The position numbers and the translations under genes were made by a program. From the NCBI GenBank assembly GCA_028994555.1, contig JARDVN010000001.1, positions 4,092,001 through 4,156,000 of the forward strand: DNA of 64,000 nt. The letters are read 5' to 3'. Below the pieces are notes generated by a model. The model saw only the letters and a list, made by a program, of their open reading frames with translations. It did not search any database and was not told the DNA's origin. Origin of the DNA: Citrobacter amalonaticus. Lineage in GTDB: Bacteria; Pseudomonadota; Gammaproteobacteria; Enterobacterales; Enterobacteriaceae. Below, in pieces: positions 50,834 to 60,791 of the stretch (positions are counted from its first letter, which is position 1; each line of letters begins with the position of its first letter).

Positions 50834-50841
50834 TGGCTGAA

Positions 50842-50864
50842 AGCCCCCCGTCTGTCCGTGGGGC
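50842..50864 (+). terminator. Stem-loop after the lipoprotein gene
   Basis: agcccc ... ggggct forms a six-pair GC-rich stem starting 9 bases after the stop codon. No T tract follows, so termination may be weak. Confidence 0.5.
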
Positions 50865-51079
50865 TACTGCCCGCACCTTTGCATCCAGGAAAGATAAACA
50901 GCATAAGAAGCCATCATCAAAAACGGAATTCTTCTATAGTGAGAGGTTAGCGGAGAGTGTAAGTTTACATTTTTTACGAAATTTCCGGGAATCTAACAAA
51001 CCAGCGCTTGTCAGTTATCATGAAAGCCGGGAAAGTTACACGGCTGATTTTGAGGATCCTAACAGTGGAGCGTAGAAGT

Positions 51080-51406
51080 ATGAAGAATAGATTGGTGATG
51101 GGCGTGCTGCTACTCGCATCCAGCGCGGTCTGGGCCGCACCTGCCACAACCGTCGCCGCGAAAGGGATTGATCAGTATGAACTCAGCGGCTTCATTGCTG
51201 ACTTCACTCACTTCAAACCTGGCGATACGGTGCCAGAGATGTATCGTACTGACGAGTACACCATCAAGCAGTGGAATTTGCGTAATTTACCTGCACCGGA
51301 TACTGGTACGCACTGGACCTATATGGGCGGCGCGTACGTGTTGATCAATGACGCTGACGGTAAAATTATTAAAGCCTACGATGGCGAGATTTTCTATCAC
51401 CGCTGA
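51080..51406 (+). CDS. rcnB: Periplasmic nickel/cobalt homeostasis protein RcnB
   Basis: 108-residue small periplasmic protein. It has a signal peptide (residues 1-19, ending SAVWA) and a mature domain nearly identical to E. coli RcnB (YohN) in 'HFKPGDTVPEMYRTDEYTIK' and 'GTHWTYMGGAYVLINDADGK'. In E. coli RcnB modulates Ni/Co efflux by RcnA and lies downstream of it. Here neither rcnA nor rcnR is adjacent. ATG 51080 follows 'gtagaag'; an ATG at 51008 in the same frame would add a non-signal extension and is rejected. Transcription is probably from its own promoter in the 246 bases upstream. Confidence 0.9.
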   Translation: MKNRLVMGVLLLASSAVWAAPATTVAAKGIDQYELSGFIADFTHFKPGDTVPEMYRTDEYTIKQWNLRNLPAPDTGTHWTYMGGAYVLINDADGKIIKAYDGEIFYHR

Positions 51407-51412
51407 AAGTCG

Positions 51413-51433
51413 CCCCCCTCGCGATGAGGGGGG
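51413..51433. terminator. Perfect GC hairpin between convergent rcnB and mrp
   Basis: cccccctc and gagggggg pair perfectly (8 pairs) around a 5-base loop, directly after rcnB. It is likely the rcnB 3' end, though no T tract follows. The run lengths of six could be miscounted. Confidence 0.6.
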
Positions 51434-51589
51434 AATTCAGACGCTTACTTTATCGTTAAGGTCACCCGAATAACCCCGGACAGTCAGTCAGATTTAAGAA
51501 AAACGCCCACGTTATCCAAATTAGTCATTCACCGCATTAATGTAAAACCAATGCGGTGAATAGCGATAAATAACGTCGTTCAGATTAAA

Positions 51590-52700
51590 TCAGACGGCAC
51601 GAAAGGCAATTTCACCGGGAATGACTTCACCCTGCCAGTAAAGCTGTGCGGCAACACGGTCCGCCAGTTCACGATAGATAGCCGTGAAATCACTATCCGG
51701 ACGGCTAACGACGGTCGGCGTACCGCGATCGAGATCTTCACGCAGACTGATATGCAGCGGCATTTGCCCCAACAACTGCGTGTGATACTGCTCCGCCAGC
51801 TTCTGCGCGCCGCCGGTACCAAATATCGGTTCATGATGACCACAGTTGCTGCAGATATGCATGCTCATGTTTTCGACGATCCCCAGAACCGGGACCTCGA
51901 CTTTTTCAAACATGACAATGCCTTTTTTTGGCGTCGATCAGCGCAATATCCTGCGGCGTGGTCACCACAACGGCGCCCGTTACCGGGATGTTTTGCGCCA
52001 GCGTCAACTGGATATCACCGGTGCCAGGCGGCATGTCCAGCACGAGATAATCCAGATCCGGCCACAGCGTCTCCTGTAACATCTGCATCAGCGCTTTGCT
52101 GGCCATCGGGCCCCGCCACACCATCGCGTTGTCATCGGTAACCAGATACCCGATAGAGTTTGTCGCCAGACCATGGGACACAATCGGTGCCATGTGTGTG
52201 CCATCCGGCGAAGTTGGACGCTGGTTTTCCGCCCCCAGCATGGTTGGGATCGACGGACCATAAATGTCGGCATCCAGAATTCCGACTTTTGCCCCTTCCG
52301 CGGCTAAGGCCAGCGCGAGGTTCACTGCGGTTGACGATTTACCGACGCCGCCCTTACCGGAACTGACAGCGATAATATTCTTCACGCCATTCACGCCAGG
52401 CTGATTTTTTACCCGCTTCAGCGTGGCGATATTGTGCGAAAGCTTCCAGTCAATGGCCTTCGCGCCGGTGATGCGCAGCAGGTCAGCACTGCATTGCTCT
52501 TTTAACACTTCAAACGCGCTGTGCCAGACAAACGGCATGACCAGCTCAACGTGCAGCGTGTCATCCATCCAGGCGACGTGGTGCAACGCTTTCAGCGTCG
52601 TCAGATTATGCTTCAGGGTGGGGTGCTGGAAATTTGCCAGCGTCCCGGCGACCATCGCGCGCAGGGTCTCTGGTGATTTGGCCTGGGATTGTGCGTTCAT
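51590..52700 (-). CDS. mrp: Iron-sulfur carrier ATPase Mrp (ApbC), one +1 shift
   Basis: P-loop NTPase that binds and transfers [4Fe-4S] clusters. The N-terminal MIP18-like domain is followed by the deviant Walker A motif VSSGKGGVGKSSTAVNLAL (about residues 105-123), 'LDADIYGPSIPTMLG' and the C-terminal CxxC in 'HICSNCGHHEPIFG'. The start MNAQSQAKSPETLRAM is at 52700. The frame breaks at the 7-base T run 51923-51929 (LIDAKK / GIVMFEKVEV), and correction gives exactly 369 residues. It is divergent from metG, the same arrangement as in E. coli. Confidence 0.95.
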
Positions 52701-52866
52701 CCCGACTCCTTTTTTGTTGTTCTGAAAAATACAATTGTAGCGAGGTAGTGTACTCCAGCGGTAATGATTAATCATTTATGGTTTGATGCCCTTAATTCTT
52801 GGCGCGCTTATGACCATTTTGGTACTATCAAAGCCCTTTTCACTACACAAGAAGTAATGACCCACT

Positions 52867-54900
52867 ATGACTCAAGTCGCGAAGAAAATTCTGGTAACGT
52901 GCGCACTGCCGTACGCCAACGGCTCCATCCACCTCGGCCATATGCTGGAGCACATCCAGGCTGATGTCTGGGTCCGTTACCAGCGAATGCGCGGCCACGA
53001 AGTCAACTTCATCTGCGCCGACGACGCCCACGGCACGCCGATTATGCTGAAAGCCCAGCAGCTTGGCATCACCCCGGAGCAGATGATTGGTGAAATGAGT
53101 CAGGAACACCAGACGGATTTCGCCGGGTTCAACATCAGTTATGACAACTACCACTCCACGCACAGCGATGAGAACCGGGAACTGTCTGAGCTGATCTACA
53201 CGCGTCTGAAAGAGAACGGTTTTATTAAAAACCGCACTATCTCTCAGCTCTACGATCCGGAAAAAGGCATGTTCCTGCCGGACCGTTTTGTGAAAGGCAC
53301 CTGCCCGAAATGTAAATCTCCGGACCAGTATGGTGATAACTGTGAAGTCTGCGGCGCGACCTATAGCCCGACAGAGCTGATCGAGCCGAAGTCCGTAGTC
53401 TCTGGCGCGACGCCGGTCATGCGTGACTCTGAACACTTCTTCTTTGACCTGCCGTCGTTTAGCGAAATGCTGCAGGCGTGGACCCGTAGCGGCGCGCTGC
53501 AGGAGCAGGTGGCGAACAAAATGCAGGAATGGTTTGAATCCGGCCTGCAACAGTGGGATATCTCCCGCGATGCCCCTTACTTTGGTTTTGAAATCCCGAA
53601 TGCGCCGGGCAAATATTTCTATGTCTGGCTGGATGCGCCAATCGGCTACATGGGCTCGTTCAAAAACCTGTGCGACAAGCGCGGTGATACCGTAAGCTTC
53701 GACGAATACTGGAAGAAAGACTCAACTGCCGAACTGTATCATTTCATCGGTAAAGACATCGTCTACTTCCACAGCCTGTTCTGGCCGGCGATGCTGGAAG
53801 GCAGCAACTTCCGTAAACCGACAAACCTGTTTGTACATGGCTATGTTACGGTCAACGGCGCGAAGATGTCTAAATCCCGCGGCACCTTTATTAAGGCCAG
53901 TACCTGGCTGAACCACTTTGACGCCGACAGCCTGCGTTACTACTACACCGCGAAGCTCTCTTCGCGCATCGATGACATCGACCTGAATCTGGAAGATTTC
54001 GTTCAGCGCGTGAACGCCGATATCGTTAACAAAGTGGTCAACCTGGCATCCCGTAACGCCGGCTTTATCAATAAGCGTTTTGATGGCGTGCTGGCAGCGG
54101 AACTGGCCGATCCGGCGTTATATAAAACCTTTACCGACGCGGCAACGGTAATTGGTGAAGCGTGGGAAAGCCGTGAGTTCGGCAAAGCCATTCGCGAAAT
54201 CATGGCACTGGCGGATGTCGCAAACCGCTATGTTGACGAACAGGCTCCGTGGGTTGTGGCGAAACAGGAAGGCCGCGACGCCGATCTGCAGGCCATCTGC
54301 TCAATGGGCATCAACCTGTTCCGCGTGCTGATGACGTACCTGAAGCCGGTGTTGCCGACGCTGAGCGAACGCGTAGAAGCGTTCCTCAATACGGAACTGA
54401 ACTGGAATGCCATTGCGCAACCGCTGCTCGGCCACAAGGTGAACACCTTCAAAGCGCTGTATAACCGTATCGATATGAAACAGGTAGAAGCGCTGGTTGA
54501 AGCGTCGAAAGAAGAGGTTAAAGCGATGTCTGCGCCGGTGACCGGCCCGCTGGCTGACTTCCCGATTCAGGACACCATCACCTTTGATGATTTCGCGAAA
54601 GTGGATCTGCGCGTGGCGTTGATTGAAAACGCCGAGTTCGTTGAGGGTTCCGATAAACTGCTGCGCCTGACGCTGGATCTGGGCGGTGAGAAGCGTAACG
54701 TCTTCTCCGGCATTCGCTCTGCCTATCCGGACCCGCAGGTGCTGATTGGTCGTCATACGATCATGGTGGCAAACCTGGCGCCGCGTAAAATGCGCTTCGG
54801 CATCTCGGAAGGAATGGTAATGGCCGCGGGGCCTGGCGGGAAAGATATCTTCCTGTTAACCCCGGATGAAGGCGCAAAGCCTGGGCATCAGGTGAAATAA
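52867..54900 (+). CDS. metG: Methionyl-tRNA synthetase
   Basis: Charges tRNA-Met in the cytoplasm. It is intact at 677 residues, the E. coli length. The class I signature HLGH is in '[14 protein letters not shown]', and KMSKS is in '[14 protein letters not shown]'. The zinc-binding knuckle has four cysteines in '[20 protein letters not shown]'. The C-terminal tRNA-binding dimerisation domain starts near residue 575 ('[20 protein letters not shown]'). Confidence 0.98.
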   Translation: MTQVAKKILVTCALPYANGSIHLGHMLEHIQADVWVRYQRMRGHEVNFICADDAHGTPIMLKAQQLGITPEQMIGEMSQEHQTDFAGFNISYDNYHSTHSDENRELSELIYTRLKENGFIKNRTISQLYDPEKGMFLPDRFVKGTCPKCKSPDQYGDNCEVCGATYSPTELIEPKSVVSGATPVMRDSEHFFFDLPSFSEMLQAWTRSGALQEQVANKMQEWFESGLQQWDISRDAPYFGFEIPNAPGKYFYVWLDAPIGYMGSFKNLCDKRGDTVSFDEYWKKDSTAELYHFIGKDIVYFHSLFWPAMLEGSNFRKPTNLFVHGYVTVNGAKMSKSRGTFIKASTWLNHFDADSLRYYYTAKLSSRIDDIDLNLEDFVQRVNADIVNKVVNLASRNAGFINKRFDGVLAAELADPALYKTFTDAATVIGEAWESREFGKAIREIMALADVANRYVDEQAPWVVAKQEGRDADLQAICSMGINLFRVLMTYLKPVLPTLSERVEAFLNTELNWNAIAQPLLGHKVNTFKALYNRIDMKQVEALVEASKEEVKAMSAPVTGPLADFPIQDTITFDDFAKVDLRVALIENAEFVEGSDKLLRLTLDLGGEKRNVFSGIRSAYPDPQVLIGRHTIMVANLAPRKMRFGISEGMVMAAGPGGKDIFLLTPDEGAKPGHQVK

Positions 54901-54902
54901 GT

Positions 54903-54927
54903 AAAAAAGCCGGAGACTCTCTCCGGC
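54903..54927 (+). terminator. First copy of the metG terminator stem
   Basis: gccggagactctctccggc forms a perfect hairpin immediately after the metG stop. It is preceded by a run of A but not followed by T, so as written it would terminate only on the opposite strand. An identical stem recurs at 55082. Confidence 0.65.
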
Positions 54928-54947
54928 CTGACGCTCTCGCCATACGA

Positions 54948-55055
54948 TGAAATGCCCGATGGCGCAAGCTTATCGGGCCTACAATGCATGTATCTTTTTT
55001 TGATTTTGCGACCGTGTGTAGGCCGGATAAGGCACAGCCGCCATCCGGCAAAACC
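54948..55055. repeat. REP units between metG and yehS
   Basis: Two REP-like arms in opposite orientation, 'gatggcgcaagcttatcggg' near 54958 and 'gtaggccggataaggcacag' with 'ccgccatccggca' near 55018-55048. They lie between the two copies of the terminator stem. Confidence 0.8.
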
Positions 55056-55081
55056 TTCACAGGGGAAGTCAACATTTTGAG

Positions 55082-55107
55082 GCCGGAGACTCTCTCCGGC
55101 TTTTTTT
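55082..55107 (+). terminator. Intrinsic terminator, second copy of the stem
   Basis: The same 19-base stem gccggagactctctccggc is here followed by seven T, forming a textbook intrinsic terminator on the plus strand for metG. It ends at the yehS stop codon. Confidence 0.85.
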
Positions 55108-55576
55108 ATGCTTTCACGTTGTGAAGGCGGTGAGTCAGGCCACGCAAGAAATAGCGCAAAAACTGATCGCCGCATTCGCGGTAATTTTTATGATCCGGCG
55201 CACGCATCATCGCAGTGATTTCCGGCATTGAAACGCGAACGTTTTGTTGGGTCATGATCGCCTGAATATCATCCGTTTTCAGCGAAAAGGCGATACGCAG
55301 CTTTTTCAGCACCGTATTGTTGTTCACCCGACGCTCAAGCGCCAGCTCTGGCGCTGAATCATCTTTGCCGCGCTTGTCATAGATGAGACCGTTCAAAAAT
55401 CCGGAAAGGATAATATCCGGGCAGCGGACAAACCCCTCTTCATCTTCTTTGGTCACCCAGGTGTCGAAATTCGCGGAGGTGGATTCCATCTCGGCCAGCG
55501 CAAGAATGCGCACCATGTCGTTATTATTGACTTTCAGGGTGTAGCGCAGGCTACGAAGAATATCGTTACTAAGCAT
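55106..55576 (-). CDS. yehS: DUF1456 family protein YehS
   Basis: Intact 156-residue soluble protein made of two repeated helical modules, each with a motif like 'NDILRSLRYTLKVNNNDMVR' and 'NNTVLKKLRIAFSLKTDDI'. Function unknown. ATG 55576 (MLSNDILRSLRY) is chosen by family; the upstream in-frame start at 55633 is not supported. It lies on the same strand as and just downstream of btsSR, with 46 bases between. Confidence 0.93.
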   Translation of the reverse strand: MLSNDILRSLRYTLKVNNNDMVRILALAEMESTSANFDTWVTKEDEEGFVRCPDIILSGFLNGLIYDKRGKDDSAPELALERRVNNNTVLKKLRIAFSLKTDDIQAIMTQQNVRVSMPEITAMMRAPDHKNYRECGDQFLRYFLRGLTHRLHNVKA

Positions 55577-55622
55577 AGAGCCTTCAACTGTCGATGATGC
55601 AATGGCGCGCAGTGTACCAGTT

Positions 55623-56342
55623 TTACAGGCCAATCGCCTCTTTCAAACTTTTCAGGTAGCGGCGACTAACCGGAACGGTGAGTCCGTTACGTAGAATCAA
55701 CTCCGCCTGACCGTTATCTTCCAGACGAATTTCCTGTAAATGCGCCATGTTAACCAGATACTGCCGATGGCAGCGCAGCAACGGTGTGCGACTTTCCAGT
55801 GTTCTGAGCGTCAGTTCTGTAAAGCCTTCTTTGCCTTCGCTACTGGTCACGTAAACGCCGCTCAGTCGGCTACTGACAAAGGCGACATCATCCATTTGCA
55901 ACAGATAGATCCGGCTATGGCCGCTACAGGGGATAAACTTCAGCGACTGCTGGTTTTCCGGCAGCACCGACACGTCCTGTTTGCTGCGCTCCTGGCGCAG
56001 ACGGCTGAGGGTTTTCTCCAGTCGCGCCTCTTCTATCGGTTTCAGCAGATAATCAAAGGCGTGCTCTTCAAAGGCCTTAATGGCGTACTCGTCAAAAGCG
56101 GTCAGGAAGACAATATACGGACGATGCTCCGGGTCGAGCATGCCGACCATTTCCAGCCCACTGATACGCGGCATTTGAATATCCAGAAACAGCACATCCG
56201 GGTGCAATCTGTGCACTGCGCCAATCGCTTCCACGGCATTGGCACACTCGCCCACAATTTCAATATCGCTTTGTTCCTGCAACAGGATCCGCAGATTTTC
56301 CCGCGCTAACGGCTCATCATCCACAATCAGCACTTTAATCAT
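55623..56342 (-). CDS. btsR: Response regulator BtsR (LytTR)
   Basis: Intact 239-residue regulator of the pyruvate-sensing BtsS/BtsR system, formerly YehT, which activates the pyruvate/H+ symporter gene btsT. The receiver domain has the phospho-aspartate in '[14 protein letters not shown]'. The C-terminal LytTR DNA-binding domain includes '[20 protein letters not shown]' and '[12 protein letters not shown]'. ATG 56342 overlaps the btsS stop (ATGA), indicating coupling. Confidence 0.95.
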   Translation of the reverse strand: MIKVLIVDDEPLARENLRILLQEQSDIEIVGECANAVEAIGAVHRLHPDVLFLDIQMPRISGLEMVGMLDPEHRPYIVFLTAFDEYAIKAFEEHAFDYLLKPIEEARLEKTLSRLRQERSKQDVSVLPENQQSLKFIPCSGHSRIYLLQMDDVAFVSSRLSGVYVTSSEGKEGFTELTLRTLESRTPLLRCHRQYLVNMAHLQEIRLEDNGQAELILRNGLTVPVSRRYLKSLKEAIGL

Positions 56343-58026
56343 GCGTTCTCCTCCAGGGGCAATCGTAGGGTTATTCGGGTAAAGCAATCCGGTTCGCAGT
56401 CCACGCTGATGCCATAGTCATCGCCAAACCGTTCGCGCAGGCGCTTATCCACCAGATTCATGCCCAGACCGCTGGCATTGGTGGTGGGCTGGTACAACCC
56501 GGCGTTATCTTCAATATCCAGCATCAGGTACTGCCCTTCCTGACGAGCGGTGATGGACACCTCGCCCGTACCCAGCAGTTGCGACGTCCCGTGTTTAATG
56601 GCATTTTCGACGATGGGTTGCAGGGTGAAGGCCGGTAACTGCTGGTGGGCCAGCGCGTCCGGTACGTTTAAACTCACCTGCAGCCGTGACTGGAAGCGCG
56701 CTTTCTCAATTTGCAGATAGGCATTGACGTGCTCAATTTCGTCAGCCAGCGTGACGACCTCCGACGGGCGCTTTAAGTTCTTACGAAAGAAAGTGGAAAG
56801 ATCCTGCACCAGTTGGCCCGCCTGTTCACTGTCCCGACGCACCACCGCTTTAATAGTGTTGAGCGCATTAAACAAAAAATGCGGGTTAACCTGCGCGTGC
56901 AGCAGCTTGATTTCTGACTGCGTCAGCATCGCTTTCTGACGTTCATATTGTCCGGCGAGGATCTGCGCTGAGAGTAGCTGCGCAATCCCCTCACCCAGCG
57001 TTCGGTTAATGGAACTGAACAGCCGGTTTTTCGCTTCATACAGCTTGATGGTGCCCATCACCCGTTGGTTTTCACCGCGCAAGGGAATGACCAGCGTCGA
57101 GCCGAGTTTGCACTGTGGGTGCAGTGAACAGCGGTATGGCACTTCGTTGCCGTCAGCATAAACCACCTCACCCGTCTCGATGGCGCGCAGCGTGTAACCG
57201 GAGGAGATCGGCCTGCCCGGCAGATGATGATCGTCGCCAATCCCGGTAAAGGCTAACAGCTTCTCACGATCGGTAATGGCCACCGCGCCAATATCAAGTT
57301 CTTTATACAGCACCTGCGCCACCTTCATGCTGTTCACTTCATTGAATCCCTGGCGCAGGATCCCCTCGGTGGAGGCCGCCACTTTTAGCGCGGTGGCGGA
57401 AAAGGCGGAGGTGTATTTTTCAAACATGGCTCGCTTGTCGAGCAAAATGCGCATAAACAGCGCCGCGCCCACGGTATTAGTGACCATCATGGGGGGCGGC
57501 AATATTACTGACCAGCCGGTAAGCATCGTCAAACGGTCTGGCAATCAGCAAAATGATCAGCATCTGGACCATTTCGGCGACAAACGTGATCGCCCCTGCC
57601 GTCAGCGGATTAAAGACTTTATCGGTGCGTCCGCGTCGCGTCAGCACGCTGTGCACCAGCCCGCCCAGTAGCCCTTCGACGATAGTGGAGATCATGCAAC
57701 TGAGCGCCGTCATTCCCCCCCATCGAATAGCGGTGCAGCCCGCCCGTTAAGCCGACCAGTCCACCGACAACCGGCCCGCCGAGCAGACCGCCCATCACTG
57801 CGCCAATTGCACGGGTGTTAGCAATGGAATCGTCTATATGCAGACCAAAATAGGTGCCGAGGATACAGAAAATAGAGAAGGTGACGTAGCACAGTAACTT
57901 ATGCGGTAAGCGAACGGTAACCTGCATCAACGGTATGAATAAACGCGTTTTACTCATCAGCCATGCGATAACCAGGAACACACACATCTGCTGAAGCAGC
58001 AGCAACACCAGATTAAACTCGTACAT
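56339..58026 (-). CDS. btsS: Pyruvate sensor kinase BtsS (LytS), two +1 shifts
   Basis: High-affinity pyruvate-responsive histidine kinase, formerly YehU. The N-terminal 5TM LytS/YhcK membrane domain (about residues 1-190), GAF-like middle region and His_kinase domain ('[20 protein letters not shown]' with the phospho-histidine in HFLFNAL) end with a HATPase domain. The start [18 protein letters not shown] is at 58026. The frame breaks at C run 57715-57721 (HRYSMGG / [10 protein letters not shown]) and G run 57491-57496 (VSNIAAP / [10 protein letters not shown]). The corrected length is 561 residues, as in E. coli. Confidence 0.94.
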
Positions 58027-58248
58027 ACCCGCAAACCACACTTCGATTAAAACCGCGTAACATACATCGACTACGTTAATCTTTCTTTGAACTGTTGCAA
58101 AAAAAGAGGAATTCGTGAGAACGTTCACTCAAATGTGCTCGTACGAATACACTATCACCCTTCGTTTGATTAAAAAACAGACAAAACTACCTGGTTCGAA
58201 AAAGAGCGACTAAAGTTAGACTGGGCCCTCGCGAGCAAGGATAAAAAG

Positions 58249-58980
58249 ATGGCGCTTTACACCATAGGTGAAGTGGCTTTGCTTTGTGATATTAACCCCG
58301 TCACGCTGCGCGCGTGGCAGCGGCGTTATGGATTATTGAAACCGCAGCGCACCGACGGCGGACATCGTCTGTTCAATGATTCGGATATTGACAGAATTCG
58401 TGAAATAAAACGCTGGATAGATAACGGCGTGCAGGTCAGCAAAGTCAAAATGCTGCTGAGCAATGAAAACGTAGACCTGCAAAACGGCTGGCGTGAACAA
58501 CAAGAAATCCTGCTGCACTATCTGCAAAACAACAATCTGCACAGCCTGCGGGTCTGGCTGAAAGAGCGTGGGCAGGATTACCCCGCGCAGACGCTCACCA
58601 CCCATCTTTTTCTTCCGCTACGACGGCGGTTACACTGCCAACAGCCCACGTTACAGGCGCTCCTGGGGATCCTTGACGGCGTGCTGATCAATTACATCGC
58701 TATTTGCCTCGCCTCCGCCCGAAAAAAACAGGGCAAAGACGCGCTGGTGGTCGGCTGGAATATTCACGATACCACGCGTCTGTGGCTGGAAGGATGGGTT
58801 GCCAGTCAGCAAGGATGGCGAATTGACGTCCTGGCCCATTCGCTAAGCCAGTTTCGCCCGGACCTGTTCGAAGGGCGCACCTTACTGGTGTGGTGTGGCG
58901 AAAATCAGACATCAGCGCAGCAACAGCAGCTGAATGCCTGGCGTGCGGAAGGGCACGATATTTTCCCACTTGGCATTTAA
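58249..58980 (+). CDS. mlrA: MerR-type curli/biofilm regulator MlrA
   Basis: Intact 243-residue activator of csgD, and so of curli and cellulose biofilm. The N-terminal MerR helix-turn-helix is seen in 'YTIGEVALLCDINPVTLRAW' and 'QRRYGLLKPQRTDGGHRLF'. The C-terminal half is a B12-binding-like fold that has lost cofactor motifs. In E. coli MlrA is held by the trigger phosphodiesterase PdeR and DgcM downstream of DgcE, whose gene is in this window. It is divergent from btsS. Confidence 0.95.
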   Translation: MALYTIGEVALLCDINPVTLRAWQRRYGLLKPQRTDGGHRLFNDSDIDRIREIKRWIDNGVQVSKVKMLLSNENVDLQNGWREQQEILLHYLQNNNLHSLRVWLKERGQDYPAQTLTTHLFLPLRRRLHCQQPTLQALLGILDGVLINYIAICLASARKKQGKDALVVGWNIHDTTRLWLEGWVASQQGWRIDVLAHSLSQFRPDLFEGRTLLVWCGENQTSAQQQQLNAWRAEGHDIFPLGI

Positions 58981-59039
58981 TGATTCATTAACAGCTACGC
59001 TTCTCTGTATAATCTCTGGGTTAACATAAGGAGAACATC

Positions 59040-59148
59040 ATGAGCGCAGCGAAAATCGGTGTTATCACCCTCTTTTTTACTGATGGCCATCGGCGGCATT
59101 GGCGGTGTGATGCTGGCAGGCTATACCTTCATCCTGCGTGCCGGCTAA
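59040..59148 (+). CDS. yohO: Small membrane protein YohO, one +1 shift
   Basis: Small single-pass inner-membrane protein of 35 residues after correction, starting [12 protein letters not shown] and ending [15 protein letters not shown], matching E. coli YohO. A strong ribosome-binding site 'aaggaga' lies 6 bases upstream. The frame breaks at T run 59073-59078 (ITLF / [10 protein letters not shown]). It is too short to be seen by usual gene finding when broken. The 3' end overlaps convergent yehW by 20 bases. Function unknown. Confidence 0.88.
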
Positions 59149-59860
59149 GGTGCAGAACTAACCGTTCGAACAGGCGGTCTACGATGATCGCCGCCAGCGC
59201 GACCAGCAGCGCGCCCTGAATGACATACGCCGTATTGAACCCGCTCAACCCAATGATAATCGGTGTACCGAGCGTGCTGGCCCCTACCGTTGAGGCAATC
59301 GTCGCCGTGCCAATATTGATGATTACCGATGTGCGAATACCCGCCAGAATCACCGGCGCCGCCAGCGGCAGTTCAACCTTGCGTAACTGTTGTACCGGAC
59401 TCATTCCCATGCCGCTGGCAATTTCCCGCACGCTTGCTGAAATGGAACCCAGGCCTGCCAGCGTGGCTTGCAGAACGGGTAAAATCCCGTACAGAATCAG
59501 CGCGATAATAGCCGGTTGCTGACCAAACCCCATCACCGGTACCGCAATCGCCAGTACCGCGACGGGCGGGAAGGTTTGTCCAACGGCGGCAATGGTCTCC
59601 ACCAGCGGACGAAACTCTTTTCCCCATGGACGGGTCACCACAATCCCGGCGCCGACGCCAATCACCACCGCAAACAGGCTCGACACAGCCACCAGCCAGA
59701 AATGGGCCAGCGCCAGCGCGAGAAAGCTCTCCTGTTGATAAACCGGACGCGGGAGTTCGGGAAACAGGCTGGCGAATATCGCCTGGCTGTGCGGTAACCC
59801 CATCAGCATCAACAGGAAGAAAACAATCAGCCAGAACAGCGGATCACGCAGTCGTTTCAT
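59129..59860 (-). CDS. yehW: Osmoprotectant ABC permease YehW
   Basis: Intact 243-residue inner-membrane permease of the OsmF-YehYXW importer, a low-affinity glycine-betaine-type system. It has about five membrane helices and the EAA-like loop '[20 protein letters not shown]'. ATG 59860 ([19 protein letters not shown]) matches the E. coli start and overlaps yehX by 17 bases. It is the last gene of the operon. Confidence 0.94.
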   Translation of the reverse strand: MKRLRDPLFWLIVFFLLMLMGLPHSQAIFASLFPELPRPVYQQESFLALALAHFWLVAVSSLFAVVIGVGAGIVVTRPWGKEFRPLVETIAAVGQTFPPVAVLAIAVPVMGFGQQPAIIALILYGILPVLQATLAGLGSISASVREIASGMGMSPVQQLRKVELPLAAPVILAGIRTSVIINIGTATIASTVGASTLGTPIIIGLSGFNTAYVIQGALLVALAAIIVDRLFERLVLHLSRHAG

Positions 59861-60791
59861 GCACCGCCCTCTCCACAAGCAGATCGCGAAAATGTAACGT
59901 CCCGCAGACAGTCCCCTGCTGATTGATCACCGGTAACACCTCGCAACCGCGCGCGACAAACGCGGAAAGCGCATCGCGTAATGTCATCTCTTCCGTCAAT
60001 GCCTCACCGGCAATCTGTTCATCGCGACGAACATAGTCCGCCACCGTTCGCAGTGACAGCAATCGTACTCCCAGTTCACTACGACCAAAAAACTGTTGCA
60101 CAAAGTCATCCGCCGGTGCTGTCAGCATCGACAGCGGCGTCCCCTGTTGAACAATCTCGCCACCGTCCATCAGCACCAGGTGCTCCGCCAGGCGCAGCGC
60201 TTCATCAATATCGTGCGTCACCAGCACAATGGTGCGCCCCAACAGACGGTGGATACGGGTCATCTCCTGCTGCAATGCCCCGCGCGTGACCGGATCCAGC
60301 GCGCCGAAAGGTTCATCCATCAACAGCACCTGCGGATCGGCGGCAAGCGCCCGCGCCACGCCGACGCGCTGCTGCTGTCCCCCGGAAAGCTGGTGCGGAT
60401 AGCGTCCGCGCAACCCCTCTTCCAGCCCGAGCAACGCCATTAATTCAGTCACCCGCTCATCTATTTTTCGGCGTGACCACTTCAGCAACTGCGGCACGGT
60501 GGCGATGTTTTGCGCCACCGTCCAGTGCGGAAACAGGCCAATCGACTGAATCGCGTACCCCATCCGCCGACGCAGTTCCAGCACCGGCAGGTTGCGAATT
60601 TCCTCTCCGGCAAAGCGGATCCTGCCGCTGTCATGCTCCACCAGTCGGTTAATCATTTTCAGGGTGGTGGATTTCCCTGAACCCGAGGTGCCAATCAATA
60701 CCGAGAAGCTGCCTTCCCGGATGTGCAGGTTAAGATCGCAAACCGCGTTGTGCTCGCCAAAGGCTTTGTTAACGTGGCTAAATTCAATCAT
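59844..60791 (-). CDS. yehX: Osmoprotectant ABC ATPase YehX
   Basis: Intact 315-residue ATP-binding subunit. Walker A is GTSGSGKST, the ABC signature is '[20 protein letters not shown]', and Walker B is '[14 protein letters not shown]'. A C-terminal CBS region (about residues 245-310) is typical of osmolyte importers. It is a few residues longer at the C-terminus ([10 protein letters not shown]) than E. coli. It overlaps yehY by 8 bases. Confidence 0.95.
   Translation of the reverse strand: MIEFSHVNKAFGEHNAVCDLNLHIREGSFSVLIGTSGSGKSTTLKMINRLVEHDSGRIRFAGEEIRNLPVLELRRRMGYAIQSIGLFPHWTVAQNIATVPQLLKWSRRKIDERVTELMALLGLEEGLRGRYPHQLSGGQQQRVGVARALAADPQVLLMDEPFGALDPVTRGALQQEMTRIHRLLGRTIVLVTHDIDEALRLAEHLVLMDGGEIVQQGTPLSMLTAPADDFVQQFFGRSELGVRLLSLRTVADYVRRDEQIAGEALTEEMTLRDALSAFVARGCEVLPVINQQGTVCGTLHFRDLLVERAVHETTA

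Noticed and set aside
50833..51075. 80-residue frame between the lipoprotein gene and rcnB
   Set aside because: It begins at the lipoprotein stop, covers a terminator-like hairpin, has no signal, domain or ribosome-binding site, and runs into rcnB in another frame.
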